DNA of 12,661 bases. Source: an uncultured Pseudomonadota bacterium. GTDB taxonomy: Bacteria; Myxococcota_A; UBA796; CAJQPC01. The notes below the pieces were generated by a model. It was not told the origin of the DNA. It worked only from the letters and a program-made list of their open reading frames with translations, and did not search any database. The stretch spans positions 1 to 12,661 of the forward strand of contig CALGIB010000018.1 in assembly GCA_937915955.1 (NCBI GenBank). Reading direction: 5' to 3'. A program made the position numbers and the translations under genes. Below are positions 1 through 6,263 of this stretch, piece by piece. Position 1 is the first letter of the stretch. Each line of letters starts with the position of its first letter.

Positions 1-592
1 AGTCGACCCTGACCCCGGCCACGCCCGCGAGGCCGCGGACGCGCCCCGCCAAGCCCGCGGCCTGGGCGTCCACCAGCCGCGCCGCCTGCACCGGGAACTG
101 CTCGACGTCGATCTGGCCCAGGCCGCGCCGGGCCACGTCCCCCAGCCACAGCTCGAGCTGCTCGAGGCCCGCGGCGATGCGCTCCTCGCGCGCCTCGACG
201 CGCTTGGACTGCTGCTCGAGGTCCACCGGCGTGCCCGTCTTGTCGGCCCGCTCCGCCCGGTTCGCGGCCCTCTGCCTGCGCCCAGCCAGCCAGTCGGCCA
301 CGCTGGCCGGGGCCTGAGCCTGAGGCAGGCTGTCCAGGTGCTCGACGGCCAGCAGCAGCAGGCCCAGCGCGTGCTTGCAGGGTGGGCGTCGCACGGGGCA
401 GCTGCAGCTGAAGGCCAGCTGCTGGAGATCCACCTGCACGCCGTAGGTGGCGCTGCCCCGGAACGAGCCCCACAGCGCGATGTCGCTGCGGCCGAGCGCG
501 CTCCAGCGCCGAAGATCGCGCGCCACAGCCTGGGCCCGCGCGAGCGTGCGCGGGTCGGGGGACAGGGCGTGGACCTGGGCCAGCTCGAGCAT
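1..592 (-). CDS. SWIM zinc-finger family protein (5' part, runs off left edge)
   Basis: The first 197 residues of a SWIM zinc-finger protein are present; the C-terminus lies beyond position 1. The SWIM signature is clear: Cys63-x-Cys65, then Cys72-x-His74 (CSCPVRRPPCKHALGL), preceded by a GRSDIALWGSFRGSATYGV segment around residues 34-52 that is typical of the family. A WL-x-DVARRGLG motif near residues 149-159 and AARLVDAQAAGLA near 170-182 also match what I know of this family. ATG at 592 is chosen because the protein then begins MLELAQVHALSPDP, a normal family N-terminus. The frame stays open upstream to a TGA at 746-748 but would add only an Arg/Gly-rich stretch. SWIM domains bind zinc and are predicted to contact DNA or proteins. 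In other bacteria (for example the E. coli yeh locus with YehQ) such genes lie near MoxR-type ATPases and vWA proteins; such genes could lie to the left, but are not visible. Function is unproven. Confidence 0.88.
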   Translation of the reverse strand, partial: MLELAQVHALSPDPRTLARAQAVARDLRRWSALGRSDIALWGSFRGSATYGVQVDLQQLAFSCSCPVRRPPCKHALGLLLLAVEHLDSLPQAQAPASVADWLAGRRQRAANRAERADKTGTPVDLEQQSKRVEAREERIAAGLEQLELWLGDVARRGLGQIDVEQFPVQAARLVDAQAAGLAGRVRGLAGVAGVRVD

Positions 593-868
593 GGCCCTGG
601 CCCTAACATCGGGGCCCTGGGTCGCCCTGACCTCCGTCTGCCCATTCCTGCCGCCGAGCCGGCCTCGCCCACGCCCACGGGGACGAACCGTCGGCGTCGC
701 CAGGCGCCTCCGACCGCAGGACAAACCGTTAGGAAACCAAGATTGTCATAATACTCCATCATTTCGTACAGATTCGCGAGGATGGGCCTGAAAGTTCCGA
801 ATCGGATCGGTATAGTGTCCAGGCAGGACGCGACCACGATCCAGGCTGGACCCGCACAGGACCACTCC
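593..868. promoter_or_regulatory. Divergent intergenic region between the SWIM gene and the TPR-like gene
   Basis: This 276-base gap separates two divergently read genes. Most of it (593-720) is GC-rich and shows nothing recognisable. From about 721 to 820 base composition becomes clearly more AT-rich than the surroundings, as expected of promoter DNA. For the plus strand a possible sigma-70 pair is TTGTCA at 743-748 (5 of 6 to consensus) with TACAGA at 767-772, an 18-base spacer but a poor -10. A second possible -10, TATAGT at 811-816, has no good -35. On the minus strand TATTAT at 753-748 could be a -10 for the SWIM gene, again without a good -35. All individual boxes are weak; only the location is reasonably supported. 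Confidence 0.3.
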
Positions 869-1705
869 ATGCACGACCCACGGGAACCGCAATACTCGGT
901 GCTGGACGTCACACTGCGGGTCTGGAGCCAGCGGCTCACGGGCCGCCTGCTGGGTCCACCTCGCCACCAGCGCCGCCACATCGTGCGCTTCGTCGACGGC
1001 GGCGTCATCGACCCCGCCCAGCTGACCTGGCTCAACGGCATGGCCCACCAGCCGGGGGCCGACTTCGTGCCCTCCCGGGTGGACGGCCGACCTGAGCGGA
1101 GGATGGTGGCGCGCCTGCTGCTGACCAAGGCTCCCCGTGGCGTCGAGGACGTGGACCCACAGCGCCAGGTCTCCCTGGATGGAGCCTTCCCCACCTCGCT
1201 CGACGAGTTCGACCTGGACGTCGAGCTGATGCTGATGCTGGACGAGCGCCCGACCCTGGCCCAGGCCCGCGCCCAGCTCTTCTCCCAGGCCTGGGATCAG
1301 CTGCAGGCGCTGATCGGCCTGGGCATCGTCCGCCTCGAGCAGCTCGAGGACGTGGACGTCTCCATCGAAGAGGAGCACGACCTGGGCTGGCTGCGCCAGG
1401 AGTACGGCCGACAGCTGGGCAGCGCCCACCTCGCGCTCGAGGTGGGGAACTGGGCCGAGGCCGGCGAGGCGCTGGATCGGGCCGAGCGCCTGGGGCTGGA
1501 GACGGCCGAGCTGCACCTGGAGAAGGCCTGGATCGTGCTGAATACGCCGAGGCGGGACCGCCGCGAGGGTGAGCGCGAGGCCCGCAGTCGTCTGGCCCGA
1601 GCGCTGGCGCTGGACCCCGACGGGGAGCACCAGGACCGCTGCCTGGACGTGCTGCGCCTGCTGGTCAGCCGATCCACCTCGCGGGGGATGAAGCTGGCCC
1701 GCTGA
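869..1705 (+). CDS. Hypothetical protein: DUF4388-like N-terminal segment plus TPR-like C-terminus
   Basis: A 278-residue soluble protein without signal peptide or membrane segment. I do not recognise a named family. Residues about 13-48 (TLRVWSQRLTGRLLG then HIVRFVDGGVID) resemble the opening strands of DUF4388/PATAN-like domains, which bacteria use as signalling adaptors, but the match is partial. Residues about 115-180 are acidic and helical. Residues 182-215 (LGSAHLALEVGNWAEAGEALDRAERLG) and about 216-250 (ALALDP ending) look like tetratricopeptide-type helix pairs. The frame is open up to an ATG at 782, but ATG 869 is preferred: it has AGGA eight bases upstream, and the 29 extra residues would cover the AT-rich putative promoter. 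It ends only 6 bases before the convergently read lipoprotein stop. It is probably a protein-interaction adaptor; this is inference. Confidence 0.75.
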   Translation: MHDPREPQYSVLDVTLRVWSQRLTGRLLGPPRHQRRHIVRFVDGGVIDPAQLTWLNGMAHQPGADFVPSRVDGRPERRMVARLLLTKAPRGVEDVDPQRQVSLDGAFPTSLDEFDLDVELMLMLDERPTLAQARAQLFSQAWDQLQALIGLGIVRLEQLEDVDVSIEEEHDLGWLRQEYGRQLGSAHLALEVGNWAEAGEALDRAERLGLETAELHLEKAWIVLNTPRRDRREGEREARSRLARALALDPDGEHQDRCLDVLRLLVSRSTSRGMKLAR

Positions 1706-1711
1706 GCCGAG

Positions 1712-2350
1712 CTACCGGTGCGAGCCCGGGTGGGCCCGGCAGTCGTCCCCCCACTCCACTGAGCCCGGATCGCAGTCCGGGTCCACGATCGCCTCGCAGA
1801 CGTCCTCGGCCACCACGATGTCCACGTCGTCGGACTCCAGGTCCAGCCGCACGAAGCCGGGGCCGTCGCAGTCCTCGGGCACCCGGCCCAGCCCGTAGCC
1901 CTCTGGCTCGCTCCAGGTGAGCAGGACGCGCTCGGCCGCGCCGATGAGGCCCTCGTCGCCCCAGTCGATGAGCCCGTCGCCGTCCAGGTCCATGAACAGC
2001 ACGACGGTGCCCGTGCCCACCTGCAGGCTCGGCTCGCCCAGCGCCGCGTGGATGGACTCCTCGGGCGGCTCGTCGAAGAGCTGAATCTGGTAGCTGCTGG
2101 GGAACTCCGTCCGCACCCAGACCTGCTGGTGCTGGACGGGCGTGGGCGGCTCGTCGGCGGGGCCGCCCTCCCCTCGCGAGGCCCCCGGGGTCCAGATCAC
2201 AGTGGCGGTAGGCTCGCCGTCGAGCTCGGACAGCGAGATCTGCTGCAGGATCTCGCCCTCCATCGTGAGCAGGGGCTCGCCGAGGTAGCCGCCGTCCTGG
2301 AGGGGGGCGCAGCCGACCAGCAGGAGCAGGAGCTCAGCGGAGCCAGACAC
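1712..2350 (-). CDS. Small acidic putative lipoprotein with an EF-hand-like loop
   Basis: A 212-residue protein. A short hydrophobic run leads to a lipobox-like LVGC, placing the lipidated cysteine at residue 14. The N-region lacks Lys/Arg, which is atypical and lowers confidence in export; there is no upstream ATG/GTG in this frame that would clearly improve it. The start is GTG, with GGTGGA about five bases upstream. The mature part is rich in Asp/Glu and contains DLDGDGLIDWGDE (residues 121-133), an EF-hand-like or dockerin-like calcium loop common in secreted proteins of delta-proteobacteria. Four cysteines near the C-terminus (161, 185, 193, 204) could form disulfides. It is the last gene of the sigma/anti-sigma/caspase block and overlaps the end of the caspase gene by 17 bases, so it is probably translationally coupled and acts in the same envelope process. 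No known family is recognised. Confidence 0.72.
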   Translation of the reverse strand: MSGSAELLLLLVGCAPLQDGGYLGEPLLTMEGEILQQISLSELDGEPTATVIWTPGASRGEGGPADEPPTPVQHQQVWVRTEFPSSYQIQLFDEPPEESIHAALGEPSLQVGTGTVVLFMDLDGDGLIDWGDEGLIGAAERVLLTWSEPEGYGLGRVPEDCDGPGFVRLDLESDDVDIVVAEDVCEAIVDPDCDPGSVEWGDDCRAHPGSHR

Positions 2351-3860
2351 CGAGATCCACCATCGCTCGAGGGACCACGCTGGTCGCCAGGGCCGCCGCG
2401 CCCGGGTCCTCGAGGTCGCTCTGGTTGGCGAGCACGACGTCCAGGCCGCCCTCGAGGCCCAGGTTCACCCGGGCCAGCGGCGACCACTCGAGCCGCGCCG
2501 CGGGGCCGACCCGGCCCACCCAGGACTGCCCGTCCCGGGCCTCGCCCGTGGTCTCGTAGGTCTGCCAGACGCGATCGACGCCGGCCGTCAGCTGGGGCCC
2601 GAGGGAGACGCTGCGCACGTCCAGGTAGCGCACGAGGGCGAGCTCTCCGCCCACCAGGGTCTGCTGCTGGACGAGCTGGGCGTTGTCGTGCTCGCTGGTC
2701 TGGTAGCGGGCGCGCGCCAGCACGCTCAGCCAGCTGGTCTCCACCCGAAGGCCCGCGGACAGCGAGGGTCCGGCCTCCTGGTCGGTCAGCATCGGCCCCA
2801 CCCAGCCGCCGCCGAGCTGAAGCGCGACGGCCGTGCGATCCGGGGCGCCGCCCCGGCGGGTGGCCTGACCGATGGGGACGGGCTTCAGCCCCGACAGCGC
2901 CACGACCTGGCCGGCGGAGGCCTCGACCCTGGCCTCGTCCAGGCGACTCGGGCTGCGCCGGCGGACCAGGTAGACGCCCGGCTGGACGGCCACGGTGCCG
3001 CCGACGGGGACCTCGAACTCGGCGACGAGCTCGCGTCCGGCCTGGTCGAAGAGCAGGTAGTGCCCGGCGACCTCGGCCCGGAGTCGGCCCAGCTCGGCGG
3101 CGGAGTGCGTGCGGGTCAGGATCAGCTCGCTGCTGCCCGACAGGTCGAACTTGAAGCTGGGGTGCTGCAGCGTGGGCGCGGCGCTGGTGGTCGCCACGGT
3201 GCGGTCGAAGGCGTAGCGGTAGGCCTCGGTCAGGGTGACGCTGCCCTCGCCCGAGGCGTCCGCGGCGCCGCGCATGCCGGTCACCAGGTGGTGGGTGAAG
3301 ACCCCGCCGGCCAGGCGGTCGGACTCCTGCGCGTCCTCGCCTGCCGAGGCCGAGGTGATGATGGCCATGCCCTGGGCGTCGCCGGGATCCTCGACCACGA
3401 TCTCGAAGGGCTGCACCACAGTGGCGCCCTTGCGGCGGGTCAGCTCGCCGGTGCGGCAGGCGTCCAGCAGCAGCACGCGCGCGTCGGCGGGCAGAGCCTG
3501 GACGCTGGCCTCGAGCTCCTTGAGCGCCAGGCGGGTGCCGCCCAGGTGCAGGGCGCTGGCGTCCGCGTGGCCGCTGTAGAAGACGAACACGACGACCTGA
3601 TCGTCCTCGGGCAGCTCGGAGAGCTCCTTGTCCAGCCGATCGAGGGCGCCCCGGACCTGGCCCGCATCAGGGGCCTCGAGCAGGATCAGGTTGCGGCTCG
3701 GCACGCCGCCCATGCTGGTGAGCACCTCGCCCACGCGGCGGGCGTCACGCTGCGCGAACTGCAGAGAGGCCTCGTCGAAGTCTCCCTGGTTGTGGCCGAG
3801 GATCAGGGCGTAGCGGTGCTCGGCGGCCGACGCCGCCAGGACCAGGCCGAGCGCGATCAC
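2334..3860 (-). CDS. Secreted caspase-like (C14) protease with barrel-like C-terminal domain
   Basis: A 508-residue protein. Residues 1-13 (MIALGLVLAASAA) form a short signal peptide, with likely cleavage after SAA. Residues about 16-235 form a caspase/p20-like peptidase domain: RYALILGHNQGD strand, RDARRVGEVL helix, catalytic His98 in VFVFYSGHAD, and catalytic Cys135 in VLLLDACRTGE. Both dyad residues are intact. Residues about 265-330 are a beta-rich linker domain. Residues about 342-508 alternate polar and hydrophobic residues with many Gly/aromatic positions and end in VDLGVWLR, suggesting an outer-membrane beta-barrel or barrel-like sheet; this is a judgement from pattern only. The start is GTG, sharing GTGA with the anti-sigma stop. 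Secreted caspase-like proteins of this layout are, to my knowledge, frequent in Myxococcota, but their substrates are unknown. Its place in an ECF sigma operon suggests a role in the envelope rather than cytoplasmic cell suicide. Confidence 0.88.
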   Translation of the reverse strand: MIALGLVLAASAAEHRYALILGHNQGDFDEASLQFAQRDARRVGEVLTSMGGVPSRNLILLEAPDAGQVRGALDRLDKELSELPEDDQVVVFVFYSGHADASALHLGGTRLALKELEASVQALPADARVLLLDACRTGELTRRKGATVVQPFEIVVEDPGDAQGMAIITSASAGEDAQESDRLAGGVFTHHLVTGMRGAADASGEGSVTLTEAYRYAFDRTVATTSAAPTLQHPSFKFDLSGSSELILTRTHSAAELGRLRAEVAGHYLLFDQAGRELVAEFEVPVGGTVAVQPGVYLVRRRSPSRLDEARVEASAGQVVALSGLKPVPIGQATRRGGAPDRTAVALQLGGGWVGPMLTDQEAGPSLSAGLRVETSWLSVLARARYQTSEHDNAQLVQQQTLVGGELALVRYLDVRSVSLGPQLTAGVDRVWQTYETTGEARDGQSWVGRVGPAARLEWSPLARVNLGLEGGLDVVLANQSDLEDPGAAALATSVVPRAMVDLGVWLR

Positions 3861-4618
3861 GGTCGGGCCTTGTCGAGCCGGACCAGCTCCTGCGCGCAGC
3901 CCTCCTGCACCTGGGGTGCGTCCCCGGCCTCGGAGATGCTCAGGACCTGTTCGTCGGAGAGCTGGAAGGGCGCGTCGCAGGCCACCGCCAGGATGCGCTC
4001 GATGCCGGGCGTGGCGTCCAGCTGGATGGCCGCGGCGAGCTGCTCGGGGGCCTGCATCGGGCCCATGGCCGCGCTGCCGCCCTGGGGAGGCCAGATGGCG
4101 TAGACGGCGTCGTTGCTGTCGGCTCCGACCAGGGCGAAGTGCAGCTCCTCGGACAGGCGCACCCGGAAGCCCAGCGTGTCGCCAGGGGCGGCGCCGTCAC
4201 CGTCCAGCAGCAGCTGGCTGGCGCCGGCGGTCTGCCTGTAGACCTCCAGGCTGAGCTCGCCGCCGCGGGCGGTGAAGGCCTCGGGCTGGCTGCCGCTGGG
4301 GAGCACGACCACCAGCAGCGCGGCGGCCACGGCGAGCAGGACGCCCGTGGCCACCCAGAGGCGGTTGTTGTTGGCGGCCGACCACTCCTGCTCGAGATCC
4401 GGGGGCTTGATCTCCTCGGTCTCGGCGGTGTGCGACGCCAGCGCCGGCAGGGGCTGAGCCATCAGGGCGCGGGCCTCGTCCACTCGGGCCTGACAGGCCG
4501 CGCAGGTCGACAGGTGCTGGTCCAGCTCGGCCCGCTCCGCGGCGCTGAGCTCCTCGGCCAGGAGGCCGTCGATGCCCAGCTCCAGCAGGTGTCCGTCGCG
4601 CGCGAAGAGGAAGCTCAC
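3857..4618 (-). CDS. Membrane anti-sigma factor: zinc-finger, one TM segment, DUF4384-like domain
   Basis: A 253-residue protein. The N-terminal cytoplasmic part has the ZAS-type anti-sigma signature His35-x3-Cys39-x2-Cys42 (HLSTCAAC) in a helical region, following LLAEELSAAERAELDQ, which is typical of zf-HC2 anti-sigma factors. One transmembrane helix lies at about residues 87-107 (LWVATGVLLAVAAALLVVV). The outer part, about residues 118-225, carries a GDTLGFRV...FALVGADSNDAVYAIWPP pattern resembling DUF4384, ending in ERILAVACDAPFQL. The start is GTG at 4618, overlapping the sigma stop as GTGA; a longer open frame to 4936 only shadows the sigma gene. By family knowledge the zinc finger binds and holds the ECF sigma factor, and the outer domain senses an envelope signal. 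Gene order (sigma, then anti-sigma, then caspase) supports the call strongly. The actual signal cannot be read from the sequence. Confidence 0.88.
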   Translation of the reverse strand: MSFLFARDGHLLELGIDGLLAEELSAAERAELDQHLSTCAACQARVDEARALMAQPLPALASHTAETEEIKPPDLEQEWSAANNNRLWVATGVLLAVAAALLVVVLPSGSQPEAFTARGGELSLEVYRQTAGASQLLLDGDGAAPGDTLGFRVRLSEELHFALVGADSNDAVYAIWPPQGGSAAMGPMQAPEQLAAAIQLDATPGIERILAVACDAPFQLSDEQVLSISEAGDAPQVQEGCAQELVRLDKARP

Positions 4619-5109
4619 CGGGCACCCCCACCGATGTCCTTGGCGCGCTCGGCGAGCTGCGCGAGGCGGTTGCCGACCGTGCGACGGGACACGCCCGTCA
4701 GCTCGGCGATCTGGCCGTGGCTCATGCCGTCGACCTCGTAGTAGACGGCCATCTCCAGCAGCTCGGGATCGAGCTCGCGCCAGACCTGCTTGATCAGGAG
4801 CTGCGCGGGCTGCTGGGCGGACTCCGCGCTGGCGCCCCAGCCCATCGCGGTCCCGTGCTCGTCGAGCAGCTCGCGACGGCGCTTGGCGTCGCGGAGTCGG
4901 TTGAGGCAGTGACGCGTGGTCACCGAGTACAGCCACGTCGAAGGGCGCGCGGCGCCTCGGAAGCTGTCCGAGCTCTCCATCACCCGCACGAAGACCTCCT
5001 GCAGGACGTCCTCGGCCTCGGCGGGGTCTCGAAAGAAGCCGCGGATGCGCCGCAGGACCAGGGGTCCATAGCGCCGGTAGAGCTGGTCGATGTCCAGGGT
5101 CGGAGGCAT
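4615..5109 (-). CDS. ECF (sigma-70 group 4) RNA polymerase sigma factor
   Basis: A 164-residue protein, the usual size for an ECF sigma factor. Region 2 spans about residues 8-78: LYRRYGPLVLRRIRGFFRD, then AEAEDVLQEVFVRVM, then STWLYSVTTRHCLNRLRDAKRR. Region 4 spans about residues 104-157 with the helix-turn-helix GMSHGQIAELTGVSRRTVGN. There is no region 1 or 3 and no C-terminal extension. ATG 5109 is chosen because it starts directly before region 2. Upstream in-frame residues to 5319 are unlike any sigma factor. A GGGAG lies only three bases before this ATG, an unusually short spacing. It overlaps the anti-sigma gene by four bases (GTGA). It should direct polymerase to promoters of its own regulon, very likely including this operon, once released from the anti-sigma factor; the last point is inferred from family behaviour. 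Confidence 0.93.
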   Translation of the reverse strand: MPPTLDIDQLYRRYGPLVLRRIRGFFRDPAEAEDVLQEVFVRVMESSDSFRGAARPSTWLYSVTTRHCLNRLRDAKRRRELLDEHGTAMGWGASAESAQQPAQLLIKQVWRELDPELLEMAVYYEVDGMSHGQIAELTGVSRRTVGNRLAQLAERAKDIGGGAR

Positions 5110-5126
5110 GGGCTCCCGGCGTCTAA

Positions 5127-5141
5127 CCGGCCGACGGCCGG
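5127..5141. repeat. Perfect 15-base dyad in the sigma gene leader
   Basis: CCGGCCG-A-CGGCCGG is a perfect inverted repeat with seven-base arms and a one-base centre. It ends 18 bases before the sigma ATG and lies just upstream of its GGGAG ribosome binding site (5117-5113 on the minus strand). It could be an operator or, in RNA, a five-base-stem hairpin next to the binding site. In DNA this rich in G and C such dyads can arise by chance, so function is uncertain. Confidence 0.4.
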
Positions 5142-5337
5142 GACCGGCGGCCCCAGCGTTGTCCGCATGGTGGCTCCCTTCTCGGACGATGGGAACCCTG
5201 AGCGCGCCGAAGGGGCAAGCCTCGGCGCGGATCCTGCGCCACGAGGCCACGAGGGGGCCCGTGGGATGGGTGAAAGGTCCCGATTTTGGACGCGCACCAT
5301 AGGTTTCCTCCACGGACACAGCAGCGCGCCCCCGATC

Positions 5338-5351
5338 CGGCCCGAGGGCCG
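5338..5351. repeat. Perfect 14-base dyad just upstream of the FHA gene
   Basis: CGGCCC-GA-GGGCCG is a perfect inverted repeat with six-base arms. It ends 15 bases before ATG 5367 and four bases before the AGGA ribosome binding site. Its core CGGCC...GGCCG is the same as in the dyad at 5127-5141 at the other end of this control region, with a spacer of four instead of three bases. It could be an operator or a hairpin that affects initiation; chance occurrence in GC-rich DNA is possible. Confidence 0.4.
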
Positions 5352-5366
5352 TGATAGGACGGCGAA

Positions 5367-6263
5367 ATGCGTGCGTTCGCCCGGTTCCGACTCTCTGACG
5401 GCCGCTCGGTCGAGCTGGGCCACGGCGACCTCATCGGCCGCCTCTGGTCCGCTGCTCTGTCCCTCCCCGACGGCAGAATCTCCGAGGCACACGCCATGGT
5501 CAGCCTTCGCGGACAGGAGCTGAAGCTGCTCGCCCTCCGGGGCCGGTTCGCCTACGAGGGCGAGACCCGCTCGTCGCTGCTCCTCGAGCCAGGTCAGCGC
5601 ATCACCCTCGCCGAGGGGGTGTCCCTGCTGGTCGAGGACGTGCAGCTGCCCGGAGCGGTGCTGGGCTTCGAGGGCGAGGGCCTGCCGCGTCAGGTGCTGG
5701 GCGGGGTCTGCAGCCTGCTGACCCGGCCTCGGCCCGAGCTGGTCCCGCGCTTCCTGCCCGAGGCGGCGGCCCACATCTGGACCGACGGCGAGGCCTGGAT
5801 GCTGCGCCTGGCGGGATCGGAGCGAGAGCTGCACCCCGGCGACGAGCTGGAGATCGACGGTCGCAGCTTCCGCGCGGTGGCGGTGGAGCTGGAGAGCGCC
5901 GGTCACACGGCCACGCGACTGGACGGCGCGGTGCAGCGCTCGCTGCGGGTGATCGCGAACTTCGACACGGCCCACGTCTTCCGAGAGGGCAGCGATCCGC
6001 TGGCGCTCAACGGCCTGTCCGCCCGCATCGTGAGCGAGGTGGTGGCCTTCGACGGCCCCGTGCCCTGGACCGTGCTCGCCAAGGAGCTCTGGCCCCAGGA
6101 AGACGACGTACACCTGCTCCGCCGCAAGCTGGACGTGAGCCTGTCCAGGCTGCGCAGCAAGCTCCGCGCTGCCGACGTCCGCCCTGATCTGGTCCGATCT
6201 GACGGCTTCGGCCACCTGGAGCTCTTCCTGTACGAGGGTGACCAGGTCGAGGACCGCACGTGA
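5367..6263 (+). CDS. FHA domain protein with C-terminal winged-helix domain
   Basis: A 298-residue cytoplasmic protein. Residues about 15-92 form an FHA (phosphothreonine-binding) domain: Gly24-Arg25, then ISEAHAMVSLRGQ with Ser39 and His42 at the usual FHA positions, then LEPGQRITLAEGVSLLVED. Residues about 136-175 (IWTDGEAWMLRL, then LHPGDELEIDGRSF) look like a second, degenerate beta-sandwich of FHA type. Residues about 205-288 resemble an OmpR/PhoB-type winged helix: LSARIVSEVVAFDGPVPWTVLAKELWP, then LRRKLDVSLSRLRSKLRAADVRPDLVRSDGFGHLELF, here quoted as separate strands and helices. The start is ATG with AGGA seven bases upstream. It overlaps the downstream kinase gene by GTGA, so the kinase is a likely partner: the FHA domain could bind the phosphorylated kinase while the winged helix binds DNA. 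The kinase partnership is inference from gene order; the domain calls are fairly secure. Confidence 0.85.
   Translation: MRAFARFRLSDGRSVELGHGDLIGRLWSAALSLPDGRISEAHAMVSLRGQELKLLALRGRFAYEGETRSSLLLEPGQRITLAEGVSLLVEDVQLPGAVLGFEGEGLPRQVLGGVCSLLTRPRPELVPRFLPEAAAHIWTDGEAWMLRLAGSERELHPGDELEIDGRSFRAVAVELESAGHTATRLDGAVQRSLRVIANFDTAHVFREGSDPLALNGLSARIVSEVVAFDGPVPWTVLAKELWPQEDDVHLLRRKLDVSLSRLRSKLRAADVRPDLVRSDGFGHLELFLYEGDQVEDRT

Larger units (their letters stand above)
5110..5366. promoter_or_regulatory. Divergent control region between the sigma operon and the FHA-kinase operon
   Basis: This 257-base non-coding gap must contain the promoters for both divergent operons. It is GC-rich, and I see no convincing sigma-70 pair. 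On the minus strand GGAAAC (5308-5303) resembles the GGAAC -35 element used by many ECF sigma factors, and an AAAATC lies 15 bases further on, but no standard ECF -10 (such as CGTC at the right distance) is present, so this is only a hint. For the plus strand gene AGGA at 5356-5359, seven bases before ATG 5367, is a good ribosome binding site. Two perfect inverted repeats sit at its ends and are listed separately. Confidence 0.45.

Noticed and set aside
338..751. A 137-codon plus-strand frame opposite the SWIM gene
   Set aside because: The minus strand carries an unmistakable SWIM zinc-finger signature, so this frame is a shadow.
746..1630. A 294-codon minus-strand frame opposite the TPR-like gene
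   Set aside because: The plus-strand frame has a ribosome binding site and TPR-like amphipathic helices; the minus frame is repetitive and motif-free.
1715..1745. Short GC hairpins near the convergent ends of the TPR-like and lipoprotein genes as a terminator
   Set aside because: Stems are about four bases, lie inside coding sequence and have no T-tract.
2688..4103. A 471-codon open frame on the plus strand opposite the caspase and anti-sigma genes
   Set aside because: It crosses two real, overlapping minus-strand genes and has biased Ala/Gly/Gln-rich composition with no motif.
4619..4936. N-terminal extension of the anti-sigma frame
   Set aside because: It overlaps the sigma region 4 coding sequence in another frame and is Arg/Ala-rich; the GTG at 4618 gives a normal anti-sigma N-terminus.
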